Below, in pieces: positions 35,790-47,192 of a DNA stretch of 64,000 bases. The DNA comes from Trema orientale (lineage: Eukaryota > Streptophyta > Magnoliopsida > Rosales > Cannabaceae), in NCBI GenBank assembly GCA_002914845.1, contig JXTC01000201.1, forward strand, positions 200,341 through 264,340, in the 5' to 3' direction. The notes beneath the pieces were generated by a model. The model was given only the letters and a program-made list of their open reading frames with translations, made no database searches and was not told where the DNA came from. The translations under genes and the position numbers were made by a program. How positions within the stretch are numbered: position 1 is the first letter of the stretch; each line of letters begins with the position of its first letter.

Positions 35790-37035
35790 ATGAGATGCAC
35801 AAGGAGTGTGGAATTCATACCATTTGATCTTGAGATTGAGCGTACTTTGAGTTGAATTCGAAGACAGAGGAATTAAGGGGTCAACCCTTAAGTAGCTATG
35901 ATTGAGTGTACTTTAAGGGAAATTCAAAGACAGAGGAATCAAGGGGTTAACTCTCAAGTAGCTATGGGAGACCAAGACAATGCTAGACCTTTGAGAGGCT
36001 TTGCAGTTCTTGTTATCGATGGGTTTGGTCCTAGCATTCGGAGGTCGGCTATCAATGCTAGCAACTCTAAGTTGAAGCCAGCAATCATTTAGATGGTGCA
36101 AACTATGTACTAATTTGGTGGTTTGCCTAGTGATGATCCTAATCAACACAAAATGAATTTTCTGGAGATATGTGACACTTTCAAGCACAACGGAGTTTGC
36201 GAAGATGCTATTCGCTTGAGGTTATTCCCATTCTCCTTAAGAGACAAGGCTAAGGGTTGGTTGAATACCTTACCCTCAGGATCAATCACTACTTGGGGTG
36301 ACTTAGCTCAGAAATTTCTTGCCAAGTTCTTTCCTTTAGCCAAGACCACTAAGTTGAGAAATGATATCACTTTCTTTGTGCAATTTGACAATAAACTCTT
36401 GTACGAGGCTTAGGAGTGCTATAAGGAGTTGATGAGGAAGTGTCCACACCATGGGATACCTAAATGGCTTCTTGTTCAAATATTCTATAATAGGTTGATG
36501 GGCCATTTGAGGACCATAGTAGATGTAGCAGCTGGAAGTGCGTTGATAGGTAAATCAACGGACAACGCTTATGAGTTGCTGGAGGAAATGGTGGCAAACA
36601 ACTACTAATGGCCTTCCGAGCATGTTAATCCAAGGTGAGCTACCAATGTCAATGAGTTAGAAATTATTTTTTCATTAGAAGCTCAAGTTAATGTATTGAC
36701 CAAAAACTTGGAGTCAATGACCGAGAAGCTCGATTCTATGGCTGTCCATAGAGTACATGCAATGCAAAGCTCAGCTGGAACTTGTGAGCAATATGGTGAT
36801 AACCATTTGAGTTCCTATTGCTCCTTGAATATAGAGTCGGCTCATTTCGTGGGAACTACAATTAACAGTAACGCAATAATCCCTACTCCAACTCTTACAA
36901 TCCGGGATAGAGAAATAATCCAAATTTCTCTTGGAGTAACCAGAATCTATAAGAGCAGAACCCAAATGTAAGATCGATGTAAATTCAGGCATTCCAGAAT
37001 CAAGGGCAACCACCACAAGAGACGAAGCCATCTAT
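35790..37035 (+). pseudogene. Element F gag, Athila type (broken)
   Basis: The start at 35790 gives MRCTRSVEFIPFD. A 66-bp tandem duplication follows, then LPSDDPNQHKMNFLEICDTF, LRLFPFSLRDKAKGWLNTLP and ECYKELMRKCPHHGIPKWL. These are the hallmark blocks of Athila-class gag. The knuckle-like CEQYGDNHLSSYC has Tyr for its second Cys. Stops at about 35855, 36090, 36411 and 36606 and at least one frameshift after about 36900 break it. The role would be particle assembly. Confidence 0.8.
35835..35966 (+). repeat. 66-bp tandem duplication in F gag
   Basis: Two 66-bp copies, starting ATTGAGCGTACTTT and ATTGAGTGTACTTT and each ending AAGTAGCTATG. The length keeps the reading frame (22 codons). Confidence 0.85.
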
Positions 37036-37639
37036 AGAGGAGATACTCATACAATACATTGCAAAGAATGAAGCCACTCTTTAAAATCAAGCGGCTACCA
37101 TGAGATCCTTAGAGACACAGCTTGGCCAATTGTCCAATGCTATAACCAACTGGTCTCAAGGTGCGTTACCTAGTAATACCGAAGTGAATCCAGGAAATAA
37201 AGGCAAATAGCAGTATAATGCTATCACATTGAGAAGTGGGAAAGAGTTATTGAAACTTTTGAGGAGCCCATTTCACCATCTAACCCAACGGTTGAAGAAG
37301 TTGTTGAGGAAGAGCAAGCTAAAGAGATTGATGGAGAGAAGCCAAGTGAAGAAGTAAGCATTGGGAGTCCCTCAACATCACTATCAAAGTCATCTCCTTA
37401 TAATCTACCATTGCTTTTTCCTCAATGCTTTCAAAAGAAGAAGCTTGACAAAAAATTCTCCAAGTTCTTAGAAGTGTTTAAGTAGCTACACATCAACATT
37501 CCCTTTGCTGAGGCACTTGAGCAAATGTCAAGCTATGCTAAGTTCATGAAGGAGATCTTTTCCAAGAAAAGGAGATTGGGAGAATTTGAAACTGTCACTC
37601 TCACGGAGGAGTGTAGTGCTATTCTTCAAAATAAGCTTC

Positions 37640-38091
37640 CTCCTTAGCTCGAGGATCTGGGAAGTTCTAACACTCCTTGCACTATCAGTGATCATTTCTT
37701 CAGTAAGGTGTTGTATGATTTGGGAGCTAATGTCAACTTAATGTCATTTTCTGTCTTTCGAAAACTTGATTTGGGTGAAACAAGGCCAATTACAGCTATG
37801 CTCCAATTTGCGGATAGATTTATCAAGTATCCAAGAGGAATCATTGAGAATGTGCTTGTGAAGATGGACAAGTTGTTCCTCCCAGCTGATTTCACTGTTC
37901 TTGACATGGAGGAAGATGAAAATCTTCCAATTATCATTGAAAGACCGTTTTTAGCAACTGGGAGGACAGTCATTGATGTGTACAAAGGAGAACTTACCAT
38001 AAGGGTGGAAGATCAGGTCATATCCTTCAATGTGCTCAAAGAGGTGGATTCTCCGAACGACATCGATGGCTGTTATAGAGAAACTTGGTGA
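37640..38091 (+). pseudogene. Element F aspartic protease
   Basis: YDLGANVNLMSFSVF contains the D-x-G active site in the DLGA form used by Athila elements. It continues with DFTVLDMEEDENLPIIIERP and LATGRTVIDVYKGELTIRV, the second half of the retropepsin fold. This piece of about 127 codons is open from 37708 to its stop at 38091. It would cleave the gag polyprotein. No RT follows. Confidence 0.75.
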
Positions 38092-38558
38092 AGGAGAGCA
38101 TTAAAGATAATGCGTTGAAGGAAGCTCCATTTATTAGTCACAAGGCCTCTATCATTCATCCCGTTGATGAAGAGACAAAGAAAGTTCAAGGGAATATCAA
38201 TGTTATGGAAGCCCCACAATATTCTTCTAACTCTATTCCTCCAATCGAAGTCATGGAACCCTTGCTCTCCACCTCTAGCCATCAAAAGCCATACAAGAAG
38301 GACTTTAGAAAGTGGAGAATGAAGAAGAAGAAGAAGAGGTACGGTGATCATCATTTTGAGCTAGGACCAAAAGGTGTGCTTAGCTCGTCTTGCTTGAAAC
38401 TCTTCCCGGGCAAGCTTAAGTCAAGTTGGTCGAGGCTATTTAAAGAGACTACTATGTCTCTATGCGGTGCAATTAAGATGGAAAATAGGAGCCCGACTAG
38501 AAGAATCAAGATGAATGTTCAAAGGCTCAAGGAATACCTGGGAGGAGAGCTTGATTGA
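38085..38558 (+). pseudogene. Element F polyprotein tail with integrase C-terminal motif
   Basis: In a frame offset from the protease, the last third reads LKLFPGKLKSSWSRLF and later NVQRLKEYLGGE. This resembles the end of Athila integrase (LFPGKLKSRW...GPF and a VNGQRLK-type end). RT, RNase H and the integrase core are absent between the protease and this tail, so the element could only move with helper proteins. Confidence 0.6.
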
Positions 38559-38769
38559 GCTAAATCATCCATTGCCTTGACCAATCCTCAATGAAGAGTG
38601 GCAACGTCAAGCTAGGAACGTTAAACAAGCGCCACTTGGGAGGCAACCCAAGCTTGTGAAGCTAATAAAGAGGGAAGTATATTTTGAAGTCCTTATGTTA
38701 TATTTGTTTTGAATACAAAGTGATGAAGGTTTTGGTGGATGGGCTTAATTGCAGAGAAATTGAGGAGTT

Positions 38770-39065
38770 GCTATCATTTCGGCACCCCAGGAGCTCAAAT
38801 TGGCACTCTGGCACCACTTTGGGGCACCACAAATAGAAACTTGGCACCCCAGTACTAAAAGATGGTGTCCCGGCATCAAATTTCACTAATTGCCCAGGTG
38901 TTGGCCCCTCAGAATGTCAAAAATAGCACTCCAGCGCCATTATGGTGCGCCACAAGTAGGAACTCTGCACCTTAGCTCTAAAAAGTGGCGTCCTGGTGCC
39001 AAATACAGTCATAAACCCAGGTGGTGGTGCCCCAACGCCACTTTTTGGCACCACGACACTGCCCG
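38770..39065 (+). repeat. Second GGCACCxxx minisatellite, in F 3' internal region
   Basis: Degenerate units such as TTGGCACCCCAG, TGGTGCGCCACAAG and TTTTTGGCACCACGAC recur about every 30 bp. The units resemble the LTR array but are not the same. Confidence 0.65.
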
Positions 39066-40554
39066 AAAAGAAAAAAAAAAAAACTTCCCTTGTATGGCAC
39101 TGCCATCGCTACCACCGTCAGCCGAAGGTGATCAACTTGGCGACCACCACACTTTAGAGGCCAACTGAGCCACCTTCGATCAGGTGAGTGCTTATTTCTC
39201 TTTGTTATTTCATATTTAGTGCATTTGGGATAATGCACACTTTAAGTTTGGGGGGAGTTTCTAGCACTTACCTGCTTTGTCTTCGAGAGCAGTTTAATTG
39301 GTTAAACTTTTAGACAGTTTTCCTTTTATTTTAATTTATTCAGTTTCTTTCTTTCTTTCTTAGCATGTGTTTATCTTTTGATTAGTTATTTGATTGTGTG
39401 TTGTTTGGAGCTTTTGACGGAGATTAACTGTCGATGATATGATTGAGAGTATGTGTAAAATAACTATTTGGAAACATTTAGTATCATGACTATTTGTATG
39501 CTTAAATCTTTTGTGGTTTTGCATTATGAATAACTCTTGAACATATTTTGCATGTAGTTGTGAGCATTTAGCCTTGAATTGCTTAGAGTAGTTTTATGCA
39601 TGTGGCTTAGAAAAATATTTAGTCTCATGTCATCTTAGAACCTATTTAATTGTCAATCGAGGTGAAATCTTAGGTAGCATAAAATCGAAGAAATGATGTA
39701 GGCCATTTTGGACTGGTTGAGCCTTTCATGCCTACCCATTAAATGTAATATCCGTAGTCTCCCACAATAAGCTAATTCCTCAGCTTTTTTCATTTTGTAA
39801 GCCACATAAACTCTTCTTACTGATAAATAATTTTTCAAATTACCTCGCTTCACACCATAGATGCATAGAAGTAAATTATGAACTTATAGTGAAGTATGAG
39901 CAATTTATGAAGATCAAAAAGGGAAAGTCTTTTTAAAGGAAGAAGTTCGGCTACCTTAAATTGGTAGTTGATTGTAAATGAAATAAAATAAAATGGGTCA
40001 AAAACTAAGTTTAGGGGAAATTATTGTGGTATGCTTGAGAGAATTATATTCATTGAGCAAAAAGGACATCCGTGGTGTTAGTAAGCCTAAATTATACCAT
40101 TCCATATACCCGTACCCAAGCCTTACATTACAAGCCGATTAAAGACCTATTAATCTTCGATTTAGTGTTCTTCTACATTAGTGGAGATTGACATGAAAAG
40201 CGGGCTTATGAGATAACTGATTCACTTTTATTGAGACAATTCTTAGTGTGTATCCTAAGTCTGCATAAAGCGATCCGAGTATGAAGGGTTAAATGTAAGC
40301 AACTATTACACACACACACACTAAGAGTTGACAATAAAGCCAAGCTACTAGCAGAATTGAAATTCTAAACTGTTGTGATGCTTTGTTTCTTTTGAGTTAT
40401 ATATTTTTTAGAGAGTATTGAGACAAGGTTGACCTCATCCAAAAGCTTTGTGTGTGTGTCTTAAATTTGCTTTTGTAATGTTTTAGTAAATTCTTGCTTG
40501 TTTTCTCCTTTGTTTGAGCTCGAGGATGAGATTTTGCTTAAGTTTGAGAGAATT
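39066..40554 (+). other. Element F non-coding 3' region and polypurine-like tract
   Basis: A+T-rich sequence with no gag-pol frame. It includes an (AC)n run at about 40309-40320. AAGTTTGAGAGAATT immediately before the right LTR is a weak polypurine tract. Confidence 0.5.
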
Positions 40555-42074
40555 TGATAAGTGTATTTTACACTTATCTTTAATATCCTTTCGAGTTTAA
40601 GAATAGCTCGTCTTTGAGCTCTTTTTACTTGTTTCATTGTTTTTGATGCATATTCCAGGTGAGACATCGTTGAGCAAAGAATGTTATTTTTCAGAGTTAA
40701 ATTGGAGGTAAATCAAGGCATTTAGGTGACAAACTTGCACCGTAATGAGAGAAGACCAGTGATTGAGCTTTTAGAGTGAAGTTAGAAGCGAGATAATTCA
40801 GTGCTGCATCATAGAGGAGTTGGCGCTGTAGCCCCAAAAATATGGCGCCGCAGCCCCAAAGTCACAGGGCTGTAGTGCCAAATACATTAAGCCGCAGCCC
40901 CAACACCATGGGGCTGCAGCCCCATTTCATGGCATCGCGGCACCAATTTATGGCACTGGCATTACAGTGCCAATTTTTGGCATTGCAGTCTCAACTTTGT
41001 GGCATCGCAGCGCCACCATTTAGTACTGGAGCACCATAGTTCTACCAGTTTTGGCGCCGCAACACCAAAAACTGCTGAACATGTTGCAGAAAACCCGGGT
41101 TTGATTCGTGAAGCTCTTCTATTTAACTCCTCTTTCACTCATCTGAAAGGGGGGATGAAAACCCTAGTAGCCAAGGCTTCTTATAGCATTTCTAAGTGAG
41201 AAACAATACCAAAGAAGGAGATTCAAGGAGATTCAAAAGAGTTTTTCTTTCCTCTTGTTCTTGTTTTTATCTTCTATTTTCTGTAAACGAATATGTATCA
41301 ATCTTGTTATATTTGTTGTGATTCATTTTGTATGAACATGAGCTAAACTTAGTTTCTAGGGAGGCAATTGAACCTCTAATGTAATCCAACTATTTTATTT
41401 TTCTCAATTATTCTTGATATCCTTTATTGAGCTAGTTATTGTATCTTGAGTTTAATGCATCTATTTACTTGGCAATTAAATAGAGTTATTGAATGAAACC
41501 TATATAAACTTCGGAAGGGGAATTTAGGTTTGGACATAAATAGAACATCACAAGATCGCCTAGTGTAGGATGAGTTTGCATAGGATAGGAATATACCTAT
41601 GTGACTTATGCCACCTTTGTGTGAGAATTACCAAACTTAATGAATCTAGTCAATTTATATTAGGACTAACATATTAGCTTATCTAGATATTTTCACTTAT
41701 GTCTTAGAAAGGAGTTTGTGAATACATTAGAATTCTCAGTTGTTAACTCTAAATGGATAATTGAACTATGAGGAAAACTAGTAGTTGGAGGAGTTAGAGG
41801 GTAGATTACACTTTAGGTTCCTTATTATTGCTTTAAGAACTGTCTTTGGTTGGTTAATTTCAATTTCTGTTCTTGCATTTTACTTTGCTATTTACTTTTT
41901 AATTCTTGATCAAAACAATTAATTATTGTTGTTTGGATAAATTAGAAGCTAGTTTCGGTTAGTAGTTAGCATTTATGAATTAAGTACTCTCCGTGGGATC
42001 GACACTCTTTTACTATCTATATTACTTGTTGCGATCCGTATACTTGCAGTTTTTGTGTTAGAAATAGCTCAACA
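40555..42074 (+). repeat. Right LTR of element F
   Basis: It is 1,520 bp, from TGATAAGTGTATTT to GCTCAACA, and is followed by the CTACT duplication. It differs from the left LTR by many substitutions and small indels. Confidence 0.9.
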
Positions 42075-42079
42075 CTACT

Positions 42080-43258
42080 ACATACCTCATATCACTTGTA
42101 TACTTTCGGCTCATTTTGTGATTAAGTTTCTTGATTTTATGAAAGTTGTGATTTCAGTCTTGTGGTTATTTTCTTTAAGCATTTTACATTGTAGTGATCA
42201 TTTTAGTAATGAAATTCATATCAAGTCTTCCACATACCTTGCCACAAAGGATACTGACCCTTTTATATCAGACACAAGGTAAGTAAAGATTTATTTTAAC
42301 TCCATCCCAGGAATAGTAATAGATACAAGATATTTTCCTACATGTTTATTTATATTATAGTAATATATATTATTCCTATAGTTGATGTAAAGTTTACGGA
42401 AGACATAATCATGACATAATTATTTAAGCATGATTTTCAAAGAAGTGAAGCTTTTCCACACATTAGATTCTAAGTAGTACTATTGTACTGATTTTATGAG
42501 ATATGTTTTAAGTGCATCGTTTAGTCTGTCTATGTTGGGTAGGCATAGATTACGCAAGCGTCCTTCTTGCACAGGAGGGCACGGCCTACCGACTACCGGG
42601 ATTGGATATTATACTATGAGATATGTCAGGTGTATTACCAATTCGGTCTATGTTGGGTAGGTATGATTCATATTGGCTATGTGTTTCCTTTCCACATAGG
42701 TGGGCACGGCCTACCGAATGTCGCAACTTTGTTGTATACTCAAGGGCCCTGTAAAGAATGTTTTCTAAGAAAAGTGCATCAAAATAAAAAGTTATGAAAG
42801 AAAGAGTACAATAGGAATTTGAATAAAGTTTATGCATCAAACATGTTCATGAGCATGTATGATCCTTACTTACTGAGCATTAGCTCATTTAGTTCCTATG
42901 ATGCAGTGAAGAGACATATGATGTATAGAGTTGTTGGTTTGCTAGTACGCTTTCTTCTCTCCATGATCATATAGATGTAGACGAGCTTGACTTATGGGCA
43001 ATATTTTCTTTGTATTTTGAAATTTTGATATGATGTAAATATTACTGCTGATGGCAAGATAAACTGACAAAGACTTTTTGGTTGTACATTTTGTAAAAAC
43101 ACTTTTAGAAAGTAATGCCACATAACTTCTTTTGTTTTAGAGTTTGAAAAGCTTAAATTGGCCCACTTTTTTGCAAAACTAAATTTATGACTTATAAAAA
43201 AATAATACTTCCTAATTTGACCTATGTAGTGATATAGTTAAACTAAGAGGATGTTACA
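42080..43258 (+). repeat. LTR of element H, second part
   Basis: It continues the H LTR after F (TATACTTTCGGCTCATTTTG aligns with the reverse of the B and C LTRs) and ends GGATGTTACA. It holds a tandem duplication of about 120 bp at 42495-42735. Confidence 0.85.
42495..42735. repeat. About 120-bp tandem duplication inside H LTR
   Basis: TATGAGATATGT ... TCTATGTTGGGTAGG ... GGGCACGGCCTACCGA occurs twice (starts 42495 and 42615). The GC-rich hairpin-like centres differ between the copies. Confidence 0.7.
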
Positions 43259-43262
43259 GCTA

Positions 43263-43274
43263 TGGTATCAGAGC
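43263..43274 (+). promoter_or_regulatory. Primer-binding site of element H (tRNA-Met)
   Basis: TGGTATCAGAGC lies four bases after the LTR end, an exact match to the common plant site. Confidence 0.8.
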
Positions 43275-43386
43275 AGAGGTGTAGTCATTTCTGAAGATTG
43301 CCTACATATGTATGATCATGAGATAGAAAGTCCAATCAACTAGTTAGTCTAATTATTTTCGTATGTGCACTTTGTTTCTGTTATAT

Positions 43387-45514
43387 TATGGTGCCCGAGA
43401 TTTTTATATGCGTACTAAGCCAATAATAAACATATTCTAATTTCATATTAGGCATCTAGAAGTCATTAATACTATTTTCATAGTAACATGCTCATTTATT
43501 ATGTTGCATTCATTTACATAGATGTTATTATACTAATGATTGTTAAAGTGTCCCAATGCAGTGTAAAGGCTCAATACCCTCAGAGAGAGAGCTTGGTGTA
43601 TTAAAAGAACGAAAAACATATTCATGAATAGCAATACTATATGCATATACATTAAGATCATATTAGTTAACAACTAGGTCAAATAGTAGTTTTTCGGTAA
43701 AATACATTTTTCACGCTTTTCGGAGCCTAATTCACAGTTCGTTTAACACGTCAAATAGCTTTAATTTAATATTTAGGACTCAATTATAGCATTTTATTGG
43801 TCGGCCCCAGGTAAGCACGAGGTGGCAGTCACTGTACTGAATTGGTGATTAGTTGCACTAAGCTAGCTTAGATTAAGCTTAATCGCGTAATGTGGTTTTT
43901 GTGCATTCTAATAATTGAGTGCTAATATTATGTTTGCAATGTTAATTGGAGTGTAATTGACTTATTTTTATGTTTAATGCTTGGTTATGGGGCTAGGTTC
44001 TACCAAAATTACAATAAGATTGGCGATATAGGATCATAAGTCAAAGTATGACTAGATTTCACTTTTTAAGCTAGGATTCACTAACTTTGGCTAGACTTGG
44101 GTGCATAGGATTGTTCAGCAATGTGGTGACTATTCTAAGAGTGTTTTAGAGCTTGACACATGGAAATTAATGAGTAAAATACCAAAAATACCCCTTAGAA
44201 ATTAAGTAATGCCTTTTCTTAGCCATTAAGTATTGATTTTTGACCAAATCTGGTCATTTTCTTTTCCTTCCTCTCCAGCCACGACCTGAGCCTCTCCAAC
44301 ACCTTCCTATACTTCTCTCAACTTCCCTTATCCATATCCAAGAGTTTCCAAGTGGTAGAACTCAAGTTGGAGCTCTAGAAAGCAAGATAGGTCAAAACTA
44401 GTCAAGGTTCTCTAGAGTCCTAAAATCAGATTCTAAGCCTTGGGAATCAGTTTGGTGGAGGTAGAAGGCAAGAGCTTCAATAAAAACTCAAACTAGTCAA
44501 GGTGATTAGCACACCAATCTCTAGGAGATATTGACCCTTTCCACTATCAATTTCTATTCAGGACTACAGGTAAGTAAAGACTTACAACTGCATAACAAGA
44601 ACTACATGGAAGATGTCATTATGTAAAACTTACTTATTCTTAAATGTTATAAAATGGCAAATGCATGGCACGTCTTGCATGCAAATTGAGAATTTTATTA
44701 CAAGGTATTTGAAAGTAAGTACCATTGAAAGTAAGTAAGATAAGTTTTAAGTGCAATTGCTAGTCTGTCGGAGTTGAGTAGGTAAGTCTGTTAATGCAGA
44801 CTCTCCCGTTGACGCGGGACTTGCGGATCTTATGATGTGTCTCATTGAAGCGGGACAATATTACCGCGGTGTGGGATGCCTCTTTGATGAGAGAAGGAGT
44901 TTTCAAAAACCTCACACGATGTCGCACTTTATATTTACTCTTGGCCAGAATTTCCGCCCAATGTTATCACGGCCTATCGACTTACAGGACTAGCAGTATG
45001 CTAAGGGGCCCAACTGTAAATATTTTTAAAAGAAATTCATGGACTCAAATGTTTAAGAAAGAAAAGGGTATAATGGAAACTTTTTAAGATTTTAAAGCAT
45101 ACATAAGCATGCATAGTTTTTACTTACTGAGCTTTAGCTCATTTTAGTCTTGTGATGCAGATGAGAAGGTACATTTTACTACTGACTAGCTGGTTGCCTG
45201 GCTTGCCTTTTGTTACCGTGATCATACAGATGTGGACGAGCTTGACCTGTGGGCGACATTTTTATTTTGAGATATTTTGGTGTAATATAAATACTACTGC
45301 TGATGGCAAAATAAACTGGTGAAAACTTCTTTTGATTGTACATTTTGTAAAGACACTTCTAACAAGCAATGCCATGCAGTTACTTTTGTTTAAAGGTTTT
45401 AGAAAGTTCAAAATTGCCCACCTTTTTATCAAAACTAAAGATACGTTTTAAGAAAGAGTAACACTTTCTAGTTTGGCTGTATATGACAATATGGTTAAGC
45501 TAAGGGGCGTTATA
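43387..45514 (+). repeat. 5' LTR of element D
   Basis: It starts TATGGTGCCC where the related H LTR has TGTGATGCCC and ends GGGCGTTATA, so both TG and CA ends are mutated. It shares GCTCAATACCCTCAGAGAGA with the B and C LTRs in reverse. Confidence 0.82.
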
Positions 45515-45518
45515 GTGT

Positions 45519-45530
45519 TGGTATCAGAGC
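45519..45530 (+). promoter_or_regulatory. Primer-binding site of element D (tRNA-Met)
   Basis: TGGTATCAGAGC, an exact match, four bases after the LTR. Confidence 0.85.
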
Positions 45531-45717
45531 GGAGGTTTAGTCGTTTTTGAAGACTGCCTATATATGTATGATCATGTGACAAAAAGCTCAGTTAACCAGT
45601 AAGTTTTAATTTCTTGTATTTGCATTAAATTTGATACCATGTGCAATGATATGTTATCTTTTTATTATTGGCTATTATGTATGGATGTAAGTGAAAGGAA
45701 AACTGTACAGGAAACCA

Positions 45718-46760
45718 TGCCAAGAGCTAAGGGTCAAACCAGTGAGCGAAGGGGTGATAACCGGGGTACTGTTGAGAATGAGACCAATAAGGATGCTATT
45801 ATTGGTAGGCTGACAGAGTTGGTTGAGACACAAGCAAGACAGTTAGAAAGGCTTATGGAAAGAGCAGAAAGATGTGGAGAACAAGTACCACCAACTGTAG
45901 CTAGACAAGAAACTTATGAACCAGCTTGTGAGAGATTTAGAAAGAATAAGCCTTCAGCTTTCAAGGGTGATACTGATCCATTATTAGCAGAAGAGTGGAT
46001 TCGGAGTATTGAGGGTATCTCCAGTTACATTAGAAAACCTGATAAGGAGAAGGTTTCATGTGCCACATTTATGTTCCAGATGGATGCTAGACACTGGTGG
46101 GATTCTATGAGGTCCATCATTGATGTTAACAGGCTTACTTGGGAGCAGTTTAAGGAGATATTCTATAGAAAATATTTCAGTAATGCACACAGGATGATGA
46201 AGGCTGCTGAGTTTGTTAATCTAAAACAGGGAGGTATGTCTGTTAGTGACTACATAAAGAAATTTGAAGAGTTATCCCGATTTGCTCCACACATGGTGAG
46301 TACAAATGAGCTAAAAGTAAACTAGTTCCTCCAAGGCCTCAAGGCAGAAATTTATAGGGATGTTAAGATATCTGCCTATAAAGATATGCCATATGCTGAG
46401 GTTGCAGATAAAGCTCTTGAAGCAGAAGAGGCTGAGCTAAGGGTTATAAAAGCTCAGGAAATTCGTAGGAATATAAATATGGCAAGGAGAAATATAACTT
46501 TTGGAAGAGGATCTCAACCAGGGAGTAGTGGAAACAAAAGAAAATGGCAACAGAATCAAGGAGAAAGACAAGAGCCCCAAAAGCGCCAAGCCATAGGCCA
46601 GCAGACACAATCAGGTACGACGCAGAGGACTGTTTGTCCTAAATGTGGGAGAACTCATCGTGGAGAGTGCTTAATGGGTTCTGGTGCTTGCTTCTTGTGT
46701 GGAAAGTCTGGACACTTTGCAAAGAATTATCCAAATTCTACAGATGCTCAGAAAAAGGTC
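45718..46760 (+). pseudogene. Element D gag
   Basis: The most likely start is MPRAKGQTSERR at 45718; an upstream ATG at 45639 adds untypical hydrophobic residues. The core reads EEWIRSIEGISSYI, ARHWWDSMRSIID, TWEQFKEIFYRKYF and SVSDYIKKFEELSRFAP. There is one stop at 46323. The zinc knuckle CFLCGKSGHFAKNY has Tyr in place of the final Cys. Confidence 0.85.
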
Positions 46761-47162
46761 CCAGCTCGTGTATATACAATGACTAAAGAAGATGCCAAGG
46801 CGAACCCATCTGTTGTAGCAAGTGAGATTCTTATCTCTGGTATTCCTATTCATGCATTGATAGATTCAGGGGATACGCATTCATTTGCATCACCTGCATT
46901 TGTGAGGAAATTGGGCAAAACACCAGAATGCTTGAATTTCAAATATTGTGTGACAATTCCATCAGGAGAGGCTTTATGTTCTGATCAAGTTCTCAATGCA
47001 TATCCAATCCAAATAGCTGACAAAGATTTATATGTAGATTTGATAGTATTGGATATGCAAGATTTTGAGGTTATTTTGGGAATGGATTGGTTATCTAAAT
47101 ACCATGCTACTATTGATTGTTATTTGAAGAGGGTAGTGTTTGAGCCACCAAGTACAGAATAG
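46761..47162 (+). pseudogene. Element D protease
   Basis: HALIDSGDTHSFAS has the D-S-G active site. LYVDLIVLDMQDFEVILGMD then WLSKYHATIDC complete the domain. The frame ends with TAG at 47160. Confidence 0.85.
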
Positions 47163-47192
47163 TTCACTTTTGTTGGTACTAGTGAAAACTCG

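Larger units (their letters stand above)
24697..42074 (+). mobile_element. Athila-like Ty3/gypsy element F, lacking RT (non-autonomous), host of element G
   Basis: LTRs begin TGATAAGT and end CCAACA/TCAACA. The left LTR is 24697-25129 plus 34575-35664 (split by G); the right LTR is 40555-42074. Without G they are about 1,518 and 1,520 bp. The 5-bp duplication CTACT is at 24692-24696 and 42075-42079. Inside are a tRNA-Asp-like primer site, a gag and a retropepsin of Athila type, and a fragment of the integrase C-terminus, but no RT, RNase H or integrase core. Confidence 0.9.
22856..43386 (+). mobile_element. Ty3/gypsy (Tekay/Del-like) element H: LTR and leader only, split by element F
   Basis: An LTR starting TGTGATGCCC at 22856 is interrupted at 24696, resumes at 42080 and ends GGATGTTACA at 43258. 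It is followed by a primer site and about 110 bp of leader up to the start of element D at 43387. The outer text matches the related LTRs of D and B in order, including the CTAGTTACTGGCTACT/ACATACC junction that closes once F is removed. Without F the LTR is about 3.0 kb. No H coding region is seen. Confidence 0.85.

Noticed and set aside
36696-38558. A separate host gene in the F interior
   Set aside because: The DLGA protease, the gag blocks and the position between matching LTRs identify it as Athila-like element coding sequence.
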